Shown here in pieces: positions 1 through 5,336 of a stretch of 11,586 bases of DNA. This stretch comes from RGIG5057 sp964642045 (GTDB lineage: Bacteria > Bacillota > Clostridia > TANB77 > CAG-465), in NCBI GenBank assembly GCA_964642045.1, contig CAZXLZ010000036.1, positions 1-11,586 of the forward strand, in the 5' to 3' direction. The position numbers were made by a program, and so were the translations under genes. Positions within the stretch are counted from its first letter, which is position 1. The number at the start of each line of letters is the position of its first letter. The notes under the pieces were generated by a model. It worked only from the letters and a program-made list of their open reading frames with translations, was not told where the DNA came from and did no database searches.

Positions 1-692
1 TAAAATTAGATAAAAAACAGACTTTTATACTTGATAGATCAGAGGCTTATATAGGAGTATTAATTGATGATCTTGTTACTAAAGGAACTAATGAACCATA
101 TAGAATGATGACATCAAGAGCTGAATATAGATTAAATTTGAGGCAAGATAATGCTGATTTAAGATTAAGAGAAAAGGGATATAATCTTGGACTGGTTTCA
201 CGTGAAAACTATGATAAGTTTTTAGATAAGAAAGAAAAAATAGAAAAAGAAGTAGAAAGAATAAAAAAATTAAATATATATCCAACTGATGAAACAAATA
301 ATTTATTACAAAAAATAGGTTCTAATAAAATTGATAAAGTATACAAGGCTAGTGAGCTTATAAAAAGAAATGAAGTAAAATATGATGATATAATTTCACT
401 TGATAGCACAGCTCCAGATTTATCTAAAGTTATAAGAGAAGAAGTGGAAATAGAAATAAAATATGAAGGTTATATAAAATTACAAAAACAGCAAATAGAG
501 GAGTTTAAAAAATTAGAAGAAAAGAAATTATCATCTGATATAATATATTCTAATATTCAGGGATTATCATTAGAAGCAAGACAAAAATTAGACAAGCAAA
601 AACCAACTTCCATAGGTCAAGCATCTAGAATATCTGGAGTATCACCATCTGATATTTCTGTTCTTCTTATATATCTTAGTATGAAAAAGTAG
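1..692 (+). CDS. mnmG: tRNA uridine-5-carboxymethylaminomethyl modification enzyme MnmG (GidA), 3' part only
   Basis: MnmG is the FAD-dependent partner of MnmE; together they install the cmnm5 group on U34 of tRNAs reading split codon boxes. The frame is open from base 3, so the gene starts before the window; about 229 residues remain of a family length near 630, and the N-terminal FAD-binding part is missing. Visible are the conserved family segment RSEAYIGVLIDDLVTKGTNE followed by EPYRMMTSRAEYRL and LRQDNADLRL, and the C-terminal helical domain with GYIKLQKQQIEEF, LSLEARQKL and the ending QASRISGVSPSDISVLL. That tail is the part known to contact MnmE. The TAG stop shares bases with the AGGAGG of rsmG (691-696), so the two genes are almost certainly cotranscribed. 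A parS-like palindrome lies inside the coding region near 196-207. Identification is secure; the upstream start cannot be seen. Confidence 0.97.
   Translation, partial: KLDKKQTFILDRSEAYIGVLIDDLVTKGTNEPYRMMTSRAEYRLNLRQDNADLRLREKGYNLGLVSRENYDKFLDKKEKIEKEVERIKKLNIYPTDETNNLLQKIGSNKIDKVYKASELIKRNEVKYDDIISLDSTAPDLSKVIREEVEIEIKYEGYIKLQKQQIEEFKKLEEKKLSSDIIYSNIQGLSLEARQKLDKQKPTSIGQASRISGVSPSDISVLLIYLSMKK
194..209. promoter_or_regulatory. parS: parS-like ParB binding site inside mnmG
   Basis: The 16 bases GGTTTCACGTGAAAAC match the Bacillus parS consensus TGTTTCACGTGAAACA at 13 of 16 positions, with 13 consecutive matches and a perfect 12-base palindrome TTTCACGTGAAA at 196-207. It lies about 2.1 kb upstream of parB, and parS sites are known to cluster near the origin and around the soj-spo0J locus. 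ParB binding is inferred, not shown. Confidence 0.7.
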
Positions 693-696
693 GAGG

Positions 697-710
697 TTTT
701 CACGTGAAAA
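697..710. promoter_or_regulatory. parS: Second parS-like palindrome overlapping the rsmG start
   Basis: TTTTCACGTGAAAA is a perfect 14-base palindrome. It contains the parS core TTTCACGTGAAA but lacks the outer TG/CA bases of the consensus, giving 12 of 16 matches. It sits directly after the AGGAGG at 691-696 and contains the GTG start codon (704-706) of rsmG. ParB bound here could affect rsmG expression as well as segregation. Part of the match could come from RBS and start-codon constraint, so this site is less certain than the one inside mnmG. Confidence 0.55.
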
Positions 711-1441
711 TTATAGATGATGAAGAATTTAAAGATACACTAAAAAATGAAGCTTTAAAATATGATTTTGATTTAGAAAATAGCGTTATAAATAACCTTA
801 CTATCTATAAGGAATTATTAGTATCATGGAATGAAAAAATGAATTTAACTAATATAACTGATAATTATGAAATAATTATAAAGCATTTTATTGACTGCTT
901 AGAATGTACAAAATATATAAATGAAAAAGATCTGGTTATAGATATAGGTACTGGAGCAGGATTTCCAGGTATGGTAATAGCAATATTTTTTAAAGACAAA
1001 CTAAATATAACTTTAATGGATAGTTTAAATAAAAGACTTGTATTTTTAAACGAGGTAAAAGAAAGGTTAAATTTAAAAAATATTAATATTGTACATGCAA
1101 GGTCAGAAGAGGCATCTTGTAATGAAATTTATAGACAGAAATTTGATGTAACTGTTTCTAGAGCTTTTGCTAAATTAAATGAACTTGTAGAATATACGAG
1201 TGGTTTTTTAAAAGTTAGTGGCAAATGCCTTTTCATGAAAGGTGATAATTATAAATTAGAACTAGAAAATTCTAAAAACGCTTTTAATATACTTAACTTA
1301 AAATTAGAAAATATATATGAATATGAATTAAAGTTAGAAAATGAAGTATATAATAGAGTAATATTAGAATTAAAAAAGATAAAAGACACTCCAAAAAATT
1401 ATCCTAGAATGTACACTAAAATAAAGAAAAATCCATTATAA
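704..1441 (+). CDS. rsmG: 16S rRNA (guanine-527-N7)-methyltransferase RsmG (GidB)
   Basis: RsmG adds the N7-methyl group to G527 of 16S rRNA, using S-adenosylmethionine in the cytoplasm. The 245-residue length fits the family (about 210-245). The Rossmann SAM-binding motif DIGTGAGFPGMVIAI lies near residues 80-94, followed by the acidic strand LMDSLNKRLVFLNEV (104-118), HARSEE (131-136) and the family motif VSRAFAKLNEL (151-161). The C-terminal tail carries the usual YPRMYTKIKKNPL. Translation starts at GTG, chosen because AGGAGG (691-696) lies 7 bases upstream and the family N-terminus aligns; no better ATG exists. The gene follows mnmG without a gap, since the RBS overlaps the mnmG stop codon. 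An intrinsic terminator follows directly, so this gene appears to end the mnmG unit. Loss of this enzyme is classically linked to low-level streptomycin resistance. Confidence 0.96.
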   Translation: MKIIDDEEFKDTLKNEALKYDFDLENSVINNLTIYKELLVSWNEKMNLTNITDNYEIIIKHFIDCLECTKYINEKDLVIDIGTGAGFPGMVIAIFFKDKLNITLMDSLNKRLVFLNEVKERLNLKNINIVHARSEEASCNEIYRQKFDVTVSRAFAKLNELVEYTSGFLKVSGKCLFMKGDNYKLELENSKNAFNILNLKLENIYEYELKLENEVYNRVILELKKIKDTPKNYPRMYTKIKKNPL

Positions 1442-1447
1442 AATATA

Positions 1448-1485
1448 TAAAGAGAAAAAATATAAAATTTCTCTTTATTTTTTTT
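1448..1485 (+). terminator. Intrinsic terminator after rsmG
   Basis: A 10-bp perfect stem (TAAAGAGAAA at 1448-1457 with TTTCTCTTTA at 1468-1477) has a 10-base loop and is followed by eight T's (1478-1485). The stem is AT-rich, so termination may be partial and some readthrough into parA is possible. Confidence 0.75.
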
Positions 1486-1493
1486 ACAAAATG

Positions 1494-1502
1494 TATTATA
1501 AT
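1494..1502 (+). promoter_or_regulatory. Probable -10 region of the parAB promoter
   Basis: TATTATAAT contains a perfect TATAAT (1497-1502). No good -35 hexamer is visible: at 17 bases upstream there is only TTTATT, inside the arm of the rsmG terminator. The predicted start of transcription near 1508 would leave a leader of only about 12-15 bases, with the ribosome binding site at its extreme 5' end. The 14-mer TGTATTATAATATA (1492-1505) recurs in the same place upstream of the EAL gene on the minus strand. Confidence 0.4.
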
Positions 1503-1520
1503 ATACGAAGAGGTGAAATT

Positions 1521-2288
1521 ATGGCGAGAATAATATCTATAGCAAATCAAAAAGGCGGAGTAGGGAAAACTACAACATCTGTTAATTTAAGTGCATGTTT
1601 AGCTGAGAAAGGAAAGAAAGTATTAATTGTAGATACAGACCCTCAAGGAAATGCAACAAGTGGTTTAGGATTAGAAGCTCATGAGGATAAATCAGTGTAT
1701 AATGTATTAATAGATGATGTGCCTATGGAAGAGACAATACAAGGTACAATGATAAAAAAATTAGATATATGTCCAGCTAATATAAATTTAGCAGGAGCTG
1801 AAGTAGAACTTGTATCTATGGTTTCGAGAGAAAATAGGTTAAAAAGAGCTATTGATGGGATAAAAGATAAATATGATTATATAATAATAGATTGTCCACC
1901 ATCTCTTGGACTTATAACATTAAATGCATTTACTGCATCTGATAGTGTACTTGTACCTATTCAGTGCGAGTATTATGCTTTGGAAGGTTTAGGACAACTT
2001 ATAAATACAATAAAACTTGTTCAGAAACACTTAAATCAAGATTTAGTTGTTGAAGGTGTTGTGCTAACTATGTTTGATGCAAGAACCAATTTATCTACAG
2101 AAGTAGCAATTGAAGTTGAAAAATATTTTGGTAATAAAGTATTTCAAACTATAATACCAAGAAATATAAAACTTAGTGAAGCACCAAGTCATGGATTACC
2201 TATTAATTTGTATGATAAAGATTCAAAAGGAGCAGAGACGTATAAGAATTTAGCAAAAGAATTAATGGCAGCTGTGAATGATAAATAA
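1521..2288 (+). CDS. parA: Chromosome partitioning ATPase ParA (Soj)
   Basis: ParA/Soj is a dimerising ATPase of the MinD/ParA superfamily that works with ParB-parS in origin segregation. In Bacillus it also controls DnaA and sporulation. The 255-residue protein shows the deviant Walker A motif KGGVGKTTT with signature lysine 11 and G12, the switch region VDTDPQGNATSGLG with D40, and the Walker B-like strand IIIDCPPSLGLITLNA (121-136). The later segment IIPRNIKLSEAPSHG (211-225) is typical of Soj. K11, G12 and D40 fall at the same numbers as in Bacillus Soj, which supports starting at ATG 1521. That start has AGAGGTG (1509-1515) 5 bases upstream, whereas an in-frame ATG 30 bases earlier has no RBS and would add a non-conserved MYYNIRRGEI. 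parB follows after 16 bases, so the two form one operon. Confidence 0.96.
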   Translation: MARIISIANQKGGVGKTTTSVNLSACLAEKGKKVLIVDTDPQGNATSGLGLEAHEDKSVYNVLIDDVPMEETIQGTMIKKLDICPANINLAGAEVELVSMVSRENRLKRAIDGIKDKYDYIIIDCPPSLGLITLNAFTASDSVLVPIQCEYYALEGLGQLINTIKLVQKHLNQDLVVEGVVLTMFDARTNLSTEVAIEVEKYFGNKVFQTIIPRNIKLSEAPSHGLPINLYDKDSKGAETYKNLAKELMAAVNDK

Positions 2289-2304
2289 TTATTAGGAGGT
2301 ATAT

Positions 2305-3195
2305 ATGGCAAAAAGTTTAGGTAGAGGATTAAATGCTTTTTTTGGAGAAGATGAAGAGGAAGTAAAAAATATTGCAAATGCTTCTCAGAATAAGAAAGAT
2401 GATAAAAATCAGATAGATAAAGTGATTGATCTTAATATAACAGAAGTGGAGCCAATGCTTAATCAACCACGTAAAATATTTGATAAAGAAAAATTAGAAG
2501 AACTTTCAGATTCTATAAAAGAAAATGGAGTAATTCAGCCAATTATAGTTGTTAAAGATGAAAATGGATATACTATAGTAGCTGGAGAAAGAAGATGGAG
2601 AGCATCTAAAATGGCTGGCCTTAAATCAATTCCAGCTATAGTAAAGGATTATACTGATACTAAAAAGAAACAAGTTGCACTTATTGAAAATATTCAAAGA
2701 GAAGATTTGAATATAGTCGAAGTTGCAAGAGCTATAAAAGAACTTATGGATATAGACGGTTATTCACAAGTTGAAGTAGCTAGAATAACGGGAAAGAATA
2801 AATCTACTGTTTCAAATATAATGAGACTTTTAAAACTTCCAGAACCTATACTAAATTATTTAATGGAAGGAAAACTTATGGAAGGACATGCAAGAGCCCT
2901 TCTTGCACTTAGTAATAAAAATAAACAACTAGAAATAGCTGAAAAAATAGTAGATAAAAAACTTACAGTTAGAGATGTTGAAAGACTTGTATATAAAGGT
3001 GAAGAATATGTAAAACCTAAAGAAAAAGCTCAAGAGAATGATTTTTATTATAAAAAAATAGAAGAAAAACTTAATTCATATTTTGGTTATAAAGTAAGGA
3101 TAGATGCTTCTAAAAAACGTCAAAGACTGGTTATAGAATATAATGATCAAGATGGATTAGATGAACTACTTAATAGATTGAATATAGAAATGTAG
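2305..3195 (+). CDS. parB: Chromosome partitioning protein ParB (Spo0J)
   Basis: ParB/Spo0J is the CTP-dependent clamp that loads at parS, spreads along DNA, recruits SMC condensin and stimulates ParA. Its 296 residues show the parts in order. First is an N-terminal SLGRGLNAFF with the basic residue typical of the ParA-activating tail. The CTP-binding core follows, with NQPRKIFDKEKL (53-64), GERRWRA (94-100) and ENIQRED (128-134). Then come a helix-turn-helix SQVEVARITGKNKSTVSNIM (154-173), GHARALLAL (194-202), and a C-terminal dimerisation segment. The start ATG has AGGAGG (2294-2299) 5 bases upstream. No noc paralogue, which Bacillus has between rsmG and soj, is present here. Probable target sites are the two parS-like palindromes near 201 and 703. 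The stop codon is part of a terminator stem. Confidence 0.96.
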   Translation: MAKSLGRGLNAFFGEDEEEVKNIANASQNKKDDKNQIDKVIDLNITEVEPMLNQPRKIFDKEKLEELSDSIKENGVIQPIIVVKDENGYTIVAGERRWRASKMAGLKSIPAIVKDYTDTKKKQVALIENIQREDLNIVEVARAIKELMDIDGYSQVEVARITGKNKSTVSNIMRLLKLPEPILNYLMEGKLMEGHARALLALSNKNKQLEIAEKIVDKKLTVRDVERLVYKGEEYVKPKEKAQENDFYYKKIEEKLNSYFGYKVRIDASKKRQRLVIEYNDQDGLDELLNRLNIEM

Positions 3196-3218
3196 GGGAA
3201 TTTATCCTCTATATTTTT
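3190..3218 (+). terminator. Probable intrinsic terminator overlapping the parB stop
   Basis: TAGGGGA (3193-3199, including the TAG stop) pairs with TCCTCTA (3205-3211) through one G-U pair around a 5-base loop. The helix can extend outward by three further pairs. It is followed by TATTTTT. The U-run is short, so efficiency is uncertain. Confidence 0.6.
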
Positions 3219-3232
3219 ATGCATAGATATAT

Positions 3233-3261
3233 TTGAATTTATAAATTAGATATGATATAAT
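3233..3261 (+). promoter_or_regulatory. SigA-type promoter with extended -10 for the radical SAM gene
   Basis: TTGAAT (3233-3238) and TATAAT (3256-3261) are separated by 17 bases, with a TGA directly before the -10 hexamer (extended -10). Transcription should begin near 3268, giving a leader of about 55 bases. Confidence 0.75.
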
Positions 3262-3323
3262 AATAAAAATCGTATCAATATATTTATGTAAACTATATTA
3301 AGATTGGAGTAAAGTAATATACT

Positions 3324-4751
3324 ATGAATATAAAAAATAAGGAGATAATAATATACTCTGTAGGAAGGCTTCAAAAGGATTTTGAGTATATTTTTGATAA
3401 CTTAAAAGTAGTAGGATATATAGGTGATGATAAATATTTAAATGAATATCAAGGAAAAAATTATTATACAATAAAGAATATTCCTAAAGATTATCTTAAT
3501 AAAAGAATTGTTGTAATATGCTTAAGGAAAGAAGATAAAAATATAAAAATAATTAGAAAGAAATTCAAAAATCTTGGATTAATAGAAAATAAGAATTATT
3601 ATTGGTTTGAAGATTTAGGAAATTTGCTTAATGACAGATTAGAAGATACATATATTAAAATTTATAAATTTCTATGTAGACTCTTTCATAAATGGGAAGG
3701 GTATAATACTAAATATATGAAAAATAGTGAGCTTTTAACCAAAATCATATATACTGACAGTATAAATGGTCCAAAATGTGAAAAGCCTTTTATGTATATG
3801 CATGTGCAACCAGAAGGATATGCACATAGCTGCTGTCCTGGATGGGCATATAATAAAGCTGGAAATTTGGTTTTAAAAAGTACAGATAAGATTTGGCACT
3901 CAAACACCTTAAAACTTTTTAGATTATCAATAATAAATAGAACCTATGCTTTTTGTGATAGAGTTACTTGTCCATATATGAGGCAAAATTTAAATGGGAA
4001 TACCGAAAGATTGGATGATTTAAAGCCAAGTGACATTCCAAATGAGGTTTATATATCAATAGATAAATCTTGTAATTTAAAGTGTAAAAGCTGTAGAAAA
4101 GATTTTTATCATCCAAAAATATTTCATAAAATAAGATTAAATATCTTGTCCAAAAAGTTAAAAGAATCTGATTGGACTTTAAAATCTAAACGATTAGTTT
4201 TGGCTGGACAGGGGGAGATTTTCTTTAGCAATATATATAAAGATATGATATATAATTCTAAAATAAAAGAAAGAAGTAATATAGAATTACTTACTAATGG
4301 AACACTTATGAACAAAGAAAATTTAGATAAGTTATGTGATATATATAATGATATATCATTATATATTACTTTAGATGCAGTAACAGAAAAAACATATAAA
4401 AAATTAAGAGTAGGTGGTAATTTTAATAATCTAATGAAAAATTTAGAATATTTATCTACTTTAAAAAAGCAAAGAAAAATAAAACATGTAGATATAAATT
4501 TTGTAGTCCAGAAAGATAATTATAAAGAAATGGTAGGAGCAGCAGTTTTAGTTAAAAAATTAGGATTTGATAAGGTTAACTTTTCACAAATAACTAATTG
4601 GGGAACATATACAGATGAAGAATTTAAAGAAGTATCTATGATTAAAGAAAATGGTGTTCCTAAAAGAGAACTTAAGGAAGTACTTAAGAATCCAATATTT
4701 AAGGAAAGTATTTTTGAAGATTCAAATGTATCCAAGTTTATAGAAAATTAG
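3324..4751 (+). CDS. Radical SAM protein with an N-terminal Rossmann-like region and an upstream SPASM-like cysteine cluster
   Basis: This is predicted to be a [4Fe-4S]/S-adenosylmethionine radical enzyme; the substrate is unknown. The core motif CNLKCKSC supplies CxxxCxxC at C250, C254 and C257. It is followed by a GGEP-like LAGQGEIF (293-300), ELLTNGTLM (321-329), and LDAVTEKTYKKLRVGG (350-365), a common substrate-side segment of SPASM/twitch-type families. Residues 1-100 look like a small alpha/beta domain (IIIYSVGRLQKDF, VVGYIGDD). Before the core, residues 152-216 hold a separate cysteine set: C152 in CEKPFMYMHVQPEG, C170-C171, C211 and C216. This resembles an auxiliary-cluster SPASM domain placed N-terminal rather than C-terminal. 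The only RBS is a GGAG 14 bases from ATG, which is weak; an in-frame TAA at 3315 rules out an earlier start. It stands alone between its own promoter and terminator, with no precursor peptide gene beside it. Confidence 0.85.
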   Translation: MNIKNKEIIIYSVGRLQKDFEYIFDNLKVVGYIGDDKYLNEYQGKNYYTIKNIPKDYLNKRIVVICLRKEDKNIKIIRKKFKNLGLIENKNYYWFEDLGNLLNDRLEDTYIKIYKFLCRLFHKWEGYNTKYMKNSELLTKIIYTDSINGPKCEKPFMYMHVQPEGYAHSCCPGWAYNKAGNLVLKSTDKIWHSNTLKLFRLSIINRTYAFCDRVTCPYMRQNLNGNTERLDDLKPSDIPNEVYISIDKSCNLKCKSCRKDFYHPKIFHKIRLNILSKKLKESDWTLKSKRLVLAGQGEIFFSNIYKDMIYNSKIKERSNIELLTNGTLMNKENLDKLCDIYNDISLYITLDAVTEKTYKKLRVGGNFNNLMKNLEYLSTLKKQRKIKHVDINFVVQKDNYKEMVGAAVLVKKLGFDKVNFSQITNWGTYTDEEFKEVSMIKENGVPKRELKEVLKNPIFKESIFEDSNVSKFIEN

Positions 4752-4787
4752 AAAAATACCTTCAAGATAAGGTATTTTTTTCTTTAT
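4752..4787 (+). terminator. Strong intrinsic terminator after the radical SAM gene
   Basis: An 11-bp perfect stem (AAAAATACCTT 4752-4762 with AAGGTATTTTT 4769-4779) has a 6-base loop and is followed by a run of T's. The A-rich 5' arm could also let it work on the minus strand, but no minus-strand gene ends here. Confidence 0.85.
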
Positions 4788-4812
4788 ACAAACATAATTT
4801 TAATATATATAC

Positions 4813-4841
4813 TTGACAACAAATAAAAAAAAAGTTATAAT
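4813..4841 (+). promoter_or_regulatory. Perfect consensus promoter of the tRNA-Ser operon
   Basis: TTGACA (4813-4818) and TATAAT (4836-4841) both match the consensus exactly, with an optimal 17-base spacer. The predicted start near 4848 lies only about 7 bases before the mature tRNA, as expected for a stable-RNA promoter. Confidence 0.9.
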
Positions 4842-4854
4842 TAATACGTGGCTT

Positions 4855-4943
4855 GGAAGAGTGTCCGAGTGGTTTAAGGAGCCAGTCTTGAAAACTGGTG
4901 ATATCGAAAGGTACCGTGGGTTCGAATCCTACCTCTTCCGCCA
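4855..4943 (+). tRNA. tRNA-Ser (anticodon UGA)
   Basis: The acceptor stem GGAAGAG (4855-4861) pairs with CTCTTCC (4933-4939), followed by discriminator G and an encoded CCA (4941-4943). The anticodon stem CCAGT/ACTGG encloses the loop CTTGAAA with anticodon TGA at 4889-4891, which reads UCN codons, mainly UCA. The T-arm is GTGGG TTCGAAT CCTAC. The long variable arm of class II tRNAs (about 4899-4915) is present, as required for serine tRNAs. It is the first gene after a consensus promoter. Confidence 0.96.
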
Positions 4944-4960
4944 GTTATTTTTGATGTTTT

Positions 4961-4987
4961 AGTGGCATAAAGATATTGCCACTTTTT
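4961..4987 (+). terminator. Hairpin between the two tRNA-Ser genes, possible weak terminator or processing signal
   Basis: AGTGGCA (4961-4967) pairs with TGCCACT (4977-4983) around a 9-base loop and is followed by only four further T's. No convincing promoter exists between it and the second tRNA, so it must be at least partly read through, or it serves as an RNA-processing landmark. Confidence 0.5.
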
Positions 4988-4997
4988 AAATAAGTTT

Positions 4998-5088
4998 GGA
5001 GAGTTACCCAAGTGGTTAAGGGGACAGTTTGCTAAACTGTTAGGTTCCGTTCAGGGGCGCGAGGGTTCGAACCCCTCACTCTCCGCCA
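4998..5088 (+). tRNA. tRNA-Ser (anticodon GCU)
   Basis: The acceptor stem GGAGAGT (4998-5004) pairs with ACTCTCC (5078-5084), with discriminator G and an encoded CCA (5086-5088). The anticodon stem ACAGT/ACTGT encloses TTGCTAA with anticodon GCT at 5031-5033, which reads AGC and AGU. The T-arm is GAGGG TTCGAAC CCCTC, and a long class II variable arm is present. It lies 54 bases after the first tRNA-Ser and probably shares its promoter. Confidence 0.96.
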
Positions 5089-5151
5089 AATATTTTCTTA
5101 AAAAGAAAAAATTATTTGATACTTAAAAATGTTATTTATATAAAAATTATG

Positions 5152-5183
5152 AGACTGTAGGTTTTAAATCTACAGTCTTTTTT
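5152..5183 (+). terminator. Intrinsic terminator of the tRNA-Ser operon
   Basis: AGACTGTAG (5152-5160) pairs perfectly with CTACAGTCT (5170-5178). The helix can extend inward by a G-U and two T-A pairs, and six T's follow. It lies about 60 bases downstream of the second tRNA; the DNA in between is AT-rich and holds no gene. Confidence 0.88.
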
Positions 5184-5248
5184 GTATATTTTTATATAAT
5201 TATGTAATTTAAAATTAATGTATTTATATAAATATATAAATAATATGC

Positions 5249-5277
5249 TTGAAAAAGTAGGACTTGTATGATATAAT
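5249..5277 (+). promoter_or_regulatory. SigA-type promoter with extended -10 for the methyltransferase gene
   Basis: TTGAAA (5249-5254), a 17-base spacer and TATAAT (5272-5277) are seen, with TGA before the -10. The string TATGATATAAT is identical to the -10 region at 3251-3261. The predicted start near 5284 gives a leader of about 50 bases. Confidence 0.8.
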
Positions 5278-5336
5278 TATAATGTATATTTATGTAAATT
5301 AAAATAATAAATTATTATAAAAGGAGGAGCTTTTAT

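Noticed and set aside
1491..1520. Upstream ATG at 1491 as the parA start
   Set aside because: It lies within the promoter-like sequence with no RBS, and would shift the K11/G12/D40 numbering that otherwise matches Bacillus Soj.
4940..5100. tRNA-Ser 3' end as an integration site for the GC-richer block that follows
   Set aside because: No second copy of the tRNA 3' end and no integrase gene is visible anywhere to the right, and the tRNA operon terminator is intact.
5092..5110. TTTTCTT/AAGAAAA hairpin after the second tRNA as a terminator
   Set aside because: It is pure AT except one pair, has no T-run after it, and a much better terminator lies at 5152-5183.
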